This document shows positions 15,964 to 23,791 of a stretch of 64,000 nucleotides of DNA, one piece after another; positions within the stretch are counted from its first letter, which is position 1, and every line of letters starts with the position of its first letter. The position numbers and the translations under genes were made by a program. Source of the stretch: JAHEJE01 sp965216335 (GTDB lineage: Bacteria; Pseudomonadota; Alphaproteobacteria; Rhizobiales; Aestuariivirgaceae); contig OZ244154.1 in the NCBI GenBank assembly GCA_965216335.1, positions 1 to 64,000 of the forward strand, written 5' to 3'. Under the pieces are notes generated by a model. That model was not told where the DNA came from. It made no database searches and saw only the letters and a program-made list of their open reading frames with translations.

Positions 15964-16133
15964 TGCCGGGACGGTCGCCCGCGAAGGCCGCGAGCCCGGC
16001 ATGGAACGGTGCAGTGGCTTGCGCAGACCCGAGAAAGGGATCACAATGGCGTCACAACAACACTAACGATGAACTAAAAAATATCGCCGCAGTCTGCGGC
16101 CGGACAACAAACCGCTGAGCAAGGGAGGAACCG

Positions 16134-16595
16134 ATGAAGTATTTTGCATCTTTGATTGCTGCCGCCGCCATGGTGACGGCCATGCTGCTTGCGCCGCAAG
16201 GCGCCATGGCCGGCGAGCGCTATGGCAAGCAGAAAGTGGTCTATCACATCAACTATGGCGGCGGTCCCGACGACAAGCGCTACCGCGGTGCGCTGCGCAA
16301 CATCCAGAACCATATCAACGCGGTCGGTGCGGAAAACATGGAAATCAAGGTTGTGCTGCACGGCAATGGCGTCGCACTTCTCAAGAGCGCCAAGGATAAT
16401 CAGAAGCTGCAGTCGGCCGTGACCAATCTCAAGACACAGAACGCCTCGTTCCACGTCTGCAGCAATACGCTGAAGGGCCGCAAGATCAGCTATGAGGACG
16501 ATCTGTTCGAGGTGTTTGAGGACGACATCGTGCCGTCAGGCGTTGCTGAGCTGAGTCATTTGCAGCAGCAGGGCTATACCTACATCAAGCCGTAG
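16134..16595 (+). CDS. Periplasmic DsrE/DsrF-like family protein
   Basis: 153 residues with a signal peptide (MKYFASLIAAAAMVTAMLLA, cleavage after AMA). The mature part has a DsrE-like core: KVVYHINYGGGPDDKRYRGA, an IKVVLHGNGVALL strand-turn, and FHVCSNTL, which carries the single Cys of the family site. It ends with a segment GVAELSHLQQQGYTYIKP typical of exported DsrE-like proteins. Such proteins are linked to sulfur-relay chemistry, but the exported branch is poorly understood. AAGGGAGGAACC precedes the ATG. It is monocistronic. Confidence 0.85.
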   Translation: MKYFASLIAAAAMVTAMLLAPQGAMAGERYGKQKVVYHINYGGGPDDKRYRGALRNIQNHINAVGAENMEIKVVLHGNGVALLKSAKDNQKLQSAVTNLKTQNASFHVCSNTLKGRKISYEDDLFEVFEDDIVPSGVAELSHLQQQGYTYIKP

Positions 16596-16660
16596 CCGGA
16601 TCACGTCCCTGGCCCCAGCGGGGTATCAACCGCACGGCCATTGAGCCTGGCTCATAGGCC

Positions 16661-16704
16661 AACGGAAAACCGTTGTCATATCAGCCCGGTACAACGGTCA
16701 GTAA
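16661..16704 (+). repeat. Hairpin repeat, family D, copy 2
   Basis: AACGGAAAACCGTTGTCATA, then TCAGCCCGGTACAACGGTCA; ACCGTTGT pairs with ACAACGGT. It lies 24 bases before the MITE at 16729. Confidence 0.75.
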
Positions 16705-16728
16705 ATGTAACGCCAGTACCGCCGGTAC

Positions 16729-16994
16729 TAGAGCACTTTCCGATCATATGGAATCGCTTGACCGGGTTTCTGCGTCTGCTGGCTAGGCATGCTTTGCGCC
16801 ATGGCCTGGTTGGCCATAAGCGAAGGATAACGCAGTCCAGCGGGCGCGGAAATCCGGCCTTCGGTGGGCCAAATTCGCCCATCCGGTGCGCCATGCCGCT
16901 TGCCCGATACACCGCATCGCGCTGCGCGCCATGGCTTGCCGGACTGAACGAATTTGACCCATCAAATGGCTCGGTAGTGTCAAAAAAGGCTCTA
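16729..16994. mobile_element. MITE family I, copy 1 (266 bp, chimeric ends)
   Basis: A non-coding element with TA at both ends and TAGAGC...GCTCTA termini. Its left end is the type 'CGATCATATGGAATCGCTTGA' (alpha end, cited here only as CGATCATATGGAATCG). Its right end, inverted, is the type TTGACACTACCGAGCCATTT (beta end). The interior is homologous to the copies at 23508 and 34984. Its right TA is shared with the IS630-family element that follows directly. Confidence 0.85.
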
Positions 16995-18230
16995 GTATTT
17001 TGCATCACTTAGATTGATATGTTGCGATGCGGGTGTGGATTTGATTCTCTGTGTCTGATTCGGATGCGGAGGTTTGCACATGGCGAACAAGAGGTACGTT
17101 GTTGAGCTCACGTTGGACGAGCGCAATGATCTATTGGCGAAGATCAGCAAGGGCACTCTGAAGGCCAAGAGCAATCTGAAGGCGCGGATATTGCTGAAAG
17201 CCGATAAAGGCGAATTCGGTGAAGGCTGGACTGATCGGAAGATTTGCCGGGCGTTGGAGGCGTCGCCTTCAACTGTGGCCCGCACGCGCGCGACATTCGT
17301 CATGGATGGCCTTGAGGCAGTGTTTGCGCGTGCCCCGCGCATGCACCAGTCGATCAAGCCAATCTTCGATGGGGAGGCTGAAGCCAAGCTGATCGCCCTG
17401 GCTTGCAGCGAGCCACCTGAAGGATATGCGCGCTGGACAATCCGCTTGCTTGCCGAGAAGGTCGTTGAGCTGAACATTGTCGACAGCGTTCACTTCAACA
17501 CTGTTGGGCGCACGCTTAAAAAAACGAACTTAAGCCTCACCGCAGCCAATACTGGGTAATCCCTCCCAAACAGAATGCAGCCTTTGTTGCGGCCATGGAA
17601 GACGTTTTGTCGGTCTATACGCGTGCCCACGATCCAAACAGGCCGTTGGTTTGCCTTGATGAAGCAGCCAAACAGCTTGTCGGTGCAACCCGCCTACCAA
17701 TCCCCATGGCGCCCGGGCGCACCGCACGCCATGACTATGAATACAAACGGGCTGGAACAGCAAACCTGTTCATGGCCTTCGCTCCTCTTGAAGGGCTGCG
17801 TCATATCAAGGTCACGAGCCATCGCGCAAAAACAGACTACGCTCATTTCCTGGCTGATCTCAGCGATCAGTGCTTTGCCGATGCCGAGAAGATTGTTCTG
17901 GTTCAGGACAACCTCAACACCCATAGCCCAGCGTCACTGTATGCGACTTTCCCACCAGCCGAAGCAAGGCGATTGGCCGAACGCTTCGAATGGCACTTCA
18001 CCCCGAAACATGGCTCCTGGCTCAATATGGCAGAGGCCGAGCTATCCGTACTCGCCCGTCAATGTCTGGGGGAGCGGGTCGAGAGCAAGGAGAAACTCAA
18101 AGACAGGGTCGCCGCATGGCAAACCCAGCGCAACAACCAACGCAAAATCGCCAACTGGCAATTCACCAACGACGATGCAAGAACAAAGCTTGTGAAACTC
18201 TATCCATCAATCTAATTGATTCAGTCTACT
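16995..18230 (+). mobile_element. IS630-family insertion sequence, 1236 bp
   Basis: Imperfect inverted repeats of about 24 bases: the left end GTATTTTGCATCACTTAGAT and, inverted, the right end GTAGACTGAATCAATTAGAT, both continuing TGAT. TA lies directly outside each end (16993-16994, 18231-18232), the target duplication expected for IS630/Tc1-mariner-type elements. It sits between the MITE and the IS5-family element with no intervening DNA. Confidence 0.9.
17080..18215 (+). CDS. IS630-family transposase, read in two frames across an A7 run
   Basis: The first part (17080-17559) carries the helix-turn-helix region (TDRKICRALEASPSTVARTR). The catalytic part lies in the -1 frame from about 17520 and runs to 18215. 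It holds the DDE residues in CLDEAAKQL, VLVQDNLNTH and LNMAEAELS. Frame 1 reaches a stop at 17559, but the -1 frame reads on in family style (KPHRSQYWVIPPKQN) from the A7 run at 17518-17524. A slip on that run, by programmed frameshifting or transcript slippage, would restore one protein of about 378 residues. A simple deletion giving a dead copy is the alternative. Confidence 0.88.
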
Positions 18231-18232
18231 AG

Positions 18233-19067
18233 GGTCTGTGGGGAATCAGGATTCCCAAATCAGTTGATTTGTGATTCAGACTTCCTTTTGAGGAGGTTTT
18301 GATGATCCGGACAGTATTGACTGACACTCAATGGGCCAAGATCGAGCCGCACTGCTTGGGCAAGAAGTCTGACCCTGGGCGCAGCGGGACCAACAACCGT
18401 CTTTTTCTCGAAGCGGTGCTGTGGAAGGCGCGTACAAGCAGCCCGTGGCGTGACTTGCCAGAAGCCTTTGGTAACTGGAGTACGGTATTTCGCCGGTTTC
18501 GCGACTGGTCTGCAGCCGGCGTCTTTGAACGCATATTCGAGGCGGTCTCAGACGACCCCGACATGGAATATGTCATGATCGATGCAACGATAGTCCCGGT
18601 TCATCGTCATGGACATGGCGCTAAAGGGGGACTCAAAGCCAGGCGATAGGCAAATCGAAAGGTGGCTGGACGACAAAGATCCTCGCCTTGACAGATGCTT
18701 TGGGTAATCTCGTGCGCTTCGGTCTGCTGCCAGGAAACCGATATGATACCATCGGTGTTGCACCGCTCATTCACGGCCTTAACTTTGATGCTGTGTTGGC
18801 AGACAAGGCCTTCGACAGCAATTGGATCATTGAAGAGCTGGATGAGCGCGGAGCGGTGATCTGCATCTCGCAACGGCCGCAGCGAAAGCACCCATTGCAG
18901 ATCGATCTGGAAATCTACAAGTGGCGCCACCTGATCGAAAACTTCTTCTGCAAACTCAAGGAATTCAAGGGCATCGCTATGAGGTCTGAAAAAACGGACA
19001 CACACTACACATCGATGATCTATGCCTGTGCTGCCGTCATAAACTCAAGATGAATCCCCACAAGCCC
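18233..19067 (+). mobile_element. IS5-family (IS427-type) insertion sequence, about 835 bp
   Basis: The inverted ends CTAGGGTCTGTGGGGAATCA and (inverted right end) CTAGGGCTTGTGGGGATTCA match at 17 of 20 bases and begin in CTAG/TA, the usual target of this group. The left CTAG uses the last base of the IS630 element plus its TA. The right CTAG (19067-19070) contains the stop codon of phaC. Confidence 0.9.
18302..19053 (+). CDS. IS5/IS427-type transposase, two frames joined by a -1 shift
   Basis: The N-terminal part (18302-18649) starts MIRTVLTDTQWAKIEPHCLG and holds the first catalytic Asp in MIDATIVPVHRHG. After AAAGGGGG at 18623-18630 the -1 frame continues KGGTQSQAIGKSKGGWTTK, then LADKAFDSN (second Asp) and YKWRHLIENFFCKLKEFK (Glu). 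This split is the normal design of the group, where the transposase is made by frameshifting, so the element may be active. AGGAGG lies 9 bases before the ATG. Confidence 0.9.
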
Positions 19068-20875
19068 TAGTCCCCGCGCACTTTCACATAACTGCCGGGG
19101 GCGTCTTCGATGATGTCGAGATCGCCGTCGCCGGGGATGCGGGCCGGCACTTGTTTGCCAGACATACTGGCGACCCACTCGAGCCAGTGCGGCCACCAGG
19201 AGCCGGGGTGCTCTTCGGCCCCATCGAGCCATTCGCCGAGAGTGTCGGCACCATCGTGATTGAGCCAGTACTGATACTTGCCGGCTGCCGGCGGATTGAT
19301 GACCCCGGCGATATGGCCGGACCCGGCAACCACCAGCTCGGTGTCGCCACCGAGGAAATCGCCGATCCTGAACACCGACGGCAGCGGCGCGATATGGTCC
19401 TCGCGCGCCGCCAGATTGTAGACCGGGATCGTGATGTCCTTCAGGTCGAGCCGGGTGCCGTACAGTTCCATGCGACCCTGGCTGAGGGTGTTGTTCAGGT
19501 AGCATTCACGCAGGTAGTAGGAATGCGTCGCCGCCGGCATGCGCGTTGAATCGCTGTTCCAGAACAGCAGGTCGAACGGCATCGGGTCCTTGCCCTTCAG
19601 GTAGTTGTTGACCACGTAGGACCAGATCAGGTCGTTGGACCGCAGCATGTTGAAGGCCATGGCCATCTTCTTGCCGTCCAGGTAGCCGCGCCCGGCCATT
19701 TCCTGCTCGACGCCGGCCACCTGTTCTTCGTCGACGAACACCAGGAGGTCGCCGGCCTGTTTGAAATCCACCTGGGTGGTAAAGAAGGTTGCCGACTTGA
19801 TGCGCTTGTCCTTGTGCGCCGCCATGTAGGCCAGCGTGGAGGCCAGCAGCGTGCCGCCAATGCAGTAGCCGATGGCGTTGACCTTCTTTTGCCCGGTCGC
19901 CGCCTTGACGGCATCGAGCGCGGTCAGAACACCGAGCCGCATGTAGTCGGCAAAGCTCTTTTCGGCCAGTTGCTCGTCCGGATTGACCCACGAGATGACG
20001 AACACGGTCAACCCCTGCGCCACCGCCCAGCGGATGAACGACTTCTTTTCGTTCAGGTCGAGGATGTAGAACTTGTTGATCCACGGCGGCACGATCAGCA
20101 GCGGCCGCTTGTAGACGGTCTCGGTGGTCGGCGAATACTGGATGAGCTGCATCAGTTCGTTCTGGAACACCACCTTGCCCGGCGTCGTGGCCAGGTCCCT
20201 GCCGACCTCGAAAGCCTCCAGGTCGGTCTGCCGGATGCGCAGCTCGCCCTTGCCGGTGCGGATGTCTTCGGCCAGTTTCTCCAGGCCTTCCACCAGGTTG
20301 CGGCCGTTGGTCTCCAGCGTCAGGCGCAGCACTTCCGGGTTGGTCAGGGCAAAATTCGATGGCGACAGCGCGTTGGCGAGCTGATCGACATAGAACGTCG
20401 CCTTGTGCCGGGTACGCTCGTCGACCTGTTCGGTCTGCTCGGCCAGATCGTGCGCCCACTTGGCGGTGATCAGGTAGGATTGCTTCAGAAAGTCGAAGAC
20501 CTGCGACTTCTCCCAGTCCTCGTCCTTGAAGCGCTTGTCGCCGGGGTCGGGCGTGACCACCGGCTGGACGTCCTCACCGAGGAACCGCTGCCAGGTGTTC
20601 TGCCAAAGCTGGGCGTGCGACTGCCACAGCTCCAATTGGCTCTGCACGGCTTTTTCCGGGTTGCTGACATACTCCTGGGCAACCTGGCTGAAGGTCTTGG
20701 ACATCGCTTCGACGGTTTTCATGCCCAGCCCCGGCCCATTCTTGCCGCGCTGGCTGTCGGCGATGTCCTGGGCGATGACCGCCATGCGCTCCATGACCTT
20801 GGTCATGTTGTCCAGGAAGGTCGTGGCATCGGGGATGCTGATGTCCGACGGCTTGGGTTGCTGCGGTTTGTTCAT
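19067..20875 (-). CDS. phaC: Class I poly(3-hydroxyalkanoate) synthase
   Basis: A 602-residue polymerase that links 3-hydroxyacyl-CoA monomers into storage polyester on granules. The lipase-like box GYCIGG supplies nucleophile Cys338, with Asp493 in AAREDHIAP and His521 in GSGHIAGV. The size and N-terminal PhaC domain fit class I. The start giving MNKPQQPK is preferred; the open frame runs 22 codons further with atypical sequence. The protein ends PGSYVKVRGD, and its TAG stop lies inside the CTAG junction of the IS5-family element, so the 3' flank was replaced by mobile DNA. No phaA, phaB or phasin gene is adjacent. It diverges from hom. Confidence 0.96.
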   Translation of the reverse strand: MNKPQQPKPSDISIPDATTFLDNMTKVMERMAVIAQDIADSQRGKNGPGLGMKTVEAMSKTFSQVAQEYVSNPEKAVQSQLELWQSHAQLWQNTWQRFLGEDVQPVVTPDPGDKRFKDEDWEKSQVFDFLKQSYLITAKWAHDLAEQTEQVDERTRHKATFYVDQLANALSPSNFALTNPEVLRLTLETNGRNLVEGLEKLAEDIRTGKGELRIRQTDLEAFEVGRDLATTPGKVVFQNELMQLIQYSPTTETVYKRPLLIVPPWINKFYILDLNEKKSFIRWAVAQGLTVFVISWVNPDEQLAEKSFADYMRLGVLTALDAVKAATGQKKVNAIGYCIGGTLLASTLAYMAAHKDKRIKSATFFTTQVDFKQAGDLLVFVDEEQVAGVEQEMAGRGYLDGKKMAMAFNMLRSNDLIWSYVVNNYLKGKDPMPFDLLFWNSDSTRMPAATHSYYLRECYLNNTLSQGRMELYGTRLDLKDITIPVYNLAAREDHIAPLPSVFRIGDFLGGDTELVVAGSGHIAGVINPPAAGKYQYWLNHDGADTLGEWLDGAEEHPGSWWPHWLEWVASMSGKQVPARIPGDGDLDIIEDAPGSYVKVRGD

Positions 20876-21091
20876 GAAAGAATCCACCAGTTTGAAGCGA
20901 TGTCCGGCCCCCAGAATGGGTCGGAAAACGCGGATTTCCAAAGGCTAACTGCCGGAATGGTCAATAGTCAAATTTCGAAGGACACTTTAGGTACCCGCAA
21001 AAGGTGACAGATTCTTGAAAATCGCATGCAATACCTGCATAAGGACGCGGGGCGCTTCGCCGCCCTCCACTGAACCTTTGGCTGGTCCTCA

Positions 21092-22411
21092 ATGCACAAT
21101 CCTCTGCGCCTCGGCATAGCCGGTCTGGGCACCGTCGGAACCGGTGTTCTCGACCTGGTGACCAAGCAATCCGAATTGATCGCCGCACGCTGCGGGCGCG
21201 GCCTGACGGTAAGCGGTGTCAACGCGCGCACCAACAAGAAAACGCGCGGCGAACACGACATGAGCGCCTTCCGGTGGTTCGACGATCCCGCGGCACTGGC
21301 CGTCAGCGATGACGTCGATGTGTTTGTGGAACTGATCGGCGGCGAGGACGGCCCGGCCCGCGCTTCGGTCGAGGCGGCGCTCAAGGCCGGCAAACATGTG
21401 GTGACCGCCAACAAGGCGCTGCTTGCCCACCATGGTACCGAACTGGCCCGCCTGGCCGAGGACGCCGGCGTGGCGCTGAACTACGAAGCGGCGGTAGCCG
21501 GCGGCATTCCGATCGTCAAGGCCGTGCGTGAGGGCCTGGCCGGCAACGAGATCCAGCGCGTGTTCGGCATCCTGAACGGAACCTGCAACTACATCCTGAC
21601 CAAGATGGAGCATGAAGAGCGCGATTTCGCCGATGTGCTGAAGGAAGCCCAGGAACTGGGCTATGCCGAAGCCGACCCGAGCTTCGACATCGGCGGCTTC
21701 GACGCCGCCCACAAGATCGCCTGCCTGACCTCGCTGGCCTTCGGGACGGAAATGAGCTTTGAATCGGTATTCGTCGAGGGAATCGAACATTTGACGCTGG
21801 CCGACATCAAGAACGCCAGGGACCTTGGCTACAAGATCAAGCTGCTCGGTGTGGCCGCGCGCACCGGCGACGGCATCGAGCAACGGGTTCATCCGACGCT
21901 TGTGCCCAAGGAGTCTCAGATTGCCGACGTCGACGGCGTGTTCAATGCCGTGTGTGTACGGGCCGATCATGCCGACGACCTGATGTTAGAGGGCAGGGGG
22001 GCCGGCGCCCACCCGACGGCGTCCAGCGTGGTCGGCGACATCTGCGACATCGCCCGCGGCGCCGTGCTGCCGCCATTCGGTGTGCCGGCATCGCAGCTGA
22101 AGCCCTACACGCGCGCCCGCATGCGTGCCCATGAAGGCGGGTACTATGTGGCCATGGACCTCTATGAACGCCCCGGCGAGGTGGCCGCCGTGTGCACCAT
22201 CCTCAGCAATGCCGGGATCTCGATTGAAAGCATTGTCCAGCGCGGACCCAAGGTGCGTACCGGCAGCGGACGGGCGGCCCGCGAAACCGCACCTTTTATC
22301 GTCATCACCCACGACACCACGGAAAGCGCCATGCGTGCCGCCGTCGAGACCATCGAGGCCGAAGACCATGCGGCATCAAAACCGCGGATGATCCGCATCG
22401 AGCGGCTTTAA
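21092..22411 (+). CDS. hom: Homoserine dehydrogenase
   Basis: A 439-residue enzyme that reduces aspartate semialdehyde to homoserine on the path to threonine and methionine. The Rossmann start is LRLGIAGLGTVGTGVLDLV; the catalytic region reads NGTCNYILTKM and EADPSFDIGGFDAAHKIACL. A C-terminal ACT domain (about 350-435; YYVAMDLYERPGEVAAVCTI) gives threonine feedback control. It is probably the first gene of a hom-glpX unit, with 63 bases to glpX, an order seen in many alphaproteobacteria. Confidence 0.97.
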   Translation: MHNPLRLGIAGLGTVGTGVLDLVTKQSELIAARCGRGLTVSGVNARTNKKTRGEHDMSAFRWFDDPAALAVSDDVDVFVELIGGEDGPARASVEAALKAGKHVVTANKALLAHHGTELARLAEDAGVALNYEAAVAGGIPIVKAVREGLAGNEIQRVFGILNGTCNYILTKMEHEERDFADVLKEAQELGYAEADPSFDIGGFDAAHKIACLTSLAFGTEMSFESVFVEGIEHLTLADIKNARDLGYKIKLLGVAARTGDGIEQRVHPTLVPKESQIADVDGVFNAVCVRADHADDLMLEGRGAGAHPTASSVVGDICDIARGAVLPPFGVPASQLKPYTRARMRAHEGGYYVAMDLYERPGEVAAVCTILSNAGISIESIVQRGPKVRTGSGRAARETAPFIVITHDTTESAMRAAVETIEAEDHAASKPRMIRIERL

Positions 22412-22474
22412 GCGCCGGACACGGTAGGATAGAAGCAACGGCATCGACAAAGAGGCGAATCAGGAGAGGCGGAA

Positions 22475-23425
22475 ATGCTCAACAGAATGCTGACCATCGA
22501 AATCGTCCGTGTCACCGAAGCGGCAGCCATCGCGGCAGCCCGGCTTCGCGGGCGCGGCGATGAAAAGCAGGCCGACCAGGTGGCCGTGGACGCCATGCGC
22601 ACGGCCCTCAACCAGATCGAGATGGACGGCAAGGTGGTGATCGGCGAAGGCGAGCGCGACGAAGCCCCGATGCTCTACATCGGCGAGGCCGTCGGCACCG
22701 GCAACGGCGACAAGATCGACATTGCGCTCGATCCGCTGGAAGGCACCACCCTGACCGCCAAGGCGATGCCCAACGCACTTGCCGTGATCGCCATGGCCGA
22801 GGGCGGCAGCCTGTTGCATTCGCCCGACTGCTACATGGAAAAGATCGCCATCGGCAGCGGCTATCCCAAAGGCATCGTCGATCTCGACAATTCACCCGCC
22901 GACAATGTCCGTGCCCTGGCCGAGGCCAAGGGTGTGCCGGTGTCAGAGATCACCGCCTGCGTGCTCGACCGGCCGCGCCATGCCGAGATCATCGCCAGCC
23001 TGCGCGAGGCCGGCGCCGCCATCCGCCTGATCAGCGACGGCGACGTTGCCGGCGTTATCCACACGGCCAATTCCGAGGAAACCGGCATCGACATCTACAT
23101 CGGCACCGGCGGGGCGCCGGAAGGCGTGTTGGCCGCGGCCGCTTTGCGCTGCATCGGCGGCCAGATGCAGGGCCGCCTGGTTCTCAAGAAACCCGATGAG
23201 ATCGCCCGCGCCGCCAAGATGGGCATCGATGACCCGAACAAGAAATACGACATGGCCGAAATGGCATCCGGCGATGTGATCTTCGCCGCCAGCGGCGTGA
23301 CCGACGGTTCGATGCTGCAGGGCGTTCGTTTCGGCAGCCAGAGCGTGACGACAGAGACTGTGGTGATGCGTTCGGCCACCGGCACCGTGCGCTGGATCAA
23401 GAACCGCTGCCGCATGAAACGGTAG
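22475..23425 (+). CDS. glpX: Class II fructose-1,6-bisphosphatase
   Basis: A 316-residue metal-dependent phosphatase of gluconeogenesis. The sequence has GEGERDEAPMLYIGE and DIALDPLEGTT, the metal-binding Glu/Asp motifs of the GlpX/lithium-sensitive phosphatase fold. It also has SGVTDGSMLQGVRF near the C-terminus, typical of GlpX. A strong AGGAGAGG precedes the ATG. In this lineage it commonly sits between hom and recJ, as here. A MITE and a hairpin repeat now separate it from recJ. Confidence 0.96.
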   Translation: MLNRMLTIEIVRVTEAAAIAAARLRGRGDEKQADQVAVDAMRTALNQIEMDGKVVIGEGERDEAPMLYIGEAVGTGNGDKIDIALDPLEGTTLTAKAMPNALAVIAMAEGGSLLHSPDCYMEKIAIGSGYPKGIVDLDNSPADNVRALAEAKGVPVSEITACVLDRPRHAEIIASLREAGAAIRLISDGDVAGVIHTANSEETGIDIYIGTGGAPEGVLAAAALRCIGGQMQGRLVLKKPDEIARAAKMGIDDPNKKYDMAEMASGDVIFAASGVTDGSMLQGVRFGSQSVTTETVVMRSATGTVRWIKNRCRMKR

Positions 23426-23460
23426 TGATGCCGATGGCCCGCAGGTTTGACTCTTCGACC

Positions 23461-23506
23461 CAAGGAAAACCGTTGTCAAATCAACACGGTACAAAAGTCG
23501 GAAAAG
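23461..23506 (+). repeat. Hairpin repeat, family D, copy 3
   Basis: CAAGGAAAACCGTTGTCAAA, then TCAACACGGTACAAAAGTCG; the least well paired copy. It abuts the MITE at 23508. Confidence 0.65.
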
Positions 23507-23507
23507 T

Positions 23508-23773
23508 TAGAGCCTTTTTTGACAATACCGAGCCATTTGATGGGTCAAATTCGTTCAGTCCGGCAAGCCATGTCGCGCCGCGCGATGTGGTGCATCGGGC
23601 AAGCGGCATGGCGCACCGGATGGGCGAATTTGTCCCACCAAAGGCCGGCTTTTCGCGCTCGCTGGACAGCGTTAGGCGGCACTTGTGGTCAACCAGACCA
23701 CGGCGCGCCGCCTGCCTTGCCAGCAAACGCGAAAAGCCGGTCAAATGGCTCGGTATTGTCAAAAAAGGCTCTA
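23508..23773. mobile_element. MITE family I, copy 2 (266 bp, beta ends at both sides)
   Basis: The ends are TAGAGCCTTTTTTGACAATA continuing CCGAGCCATTTGA, inverted at the other side, with flanking TA. The interior is homologous to copy 1 in reverse orientation. A small open frame runs through it, but the sequence is non-coding. It ends 18 bases before the recJ start codon. Confidence 0.88.
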
Positions 23774-23791
23774 AATGCTGAAACCATCGGT

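Noticed and set aside
16783..17012. Small open frames inside MITE copies
   Set aside because: They run across terminal inverted repeats, differ between copies by frame, and carry no ribosome site.
16729..19070. Genomic island with integrase
   Set aside because: Only insertion sequences and MITEs are seen; no integrase, attachment repeats or cargo genes lie between them.
23447..23791. N-terminal extension of RecJ
   Set aside because: It translates the hairpin repeat and the MITE; the same peptide-like text appears in the other MITE copies in several frames.
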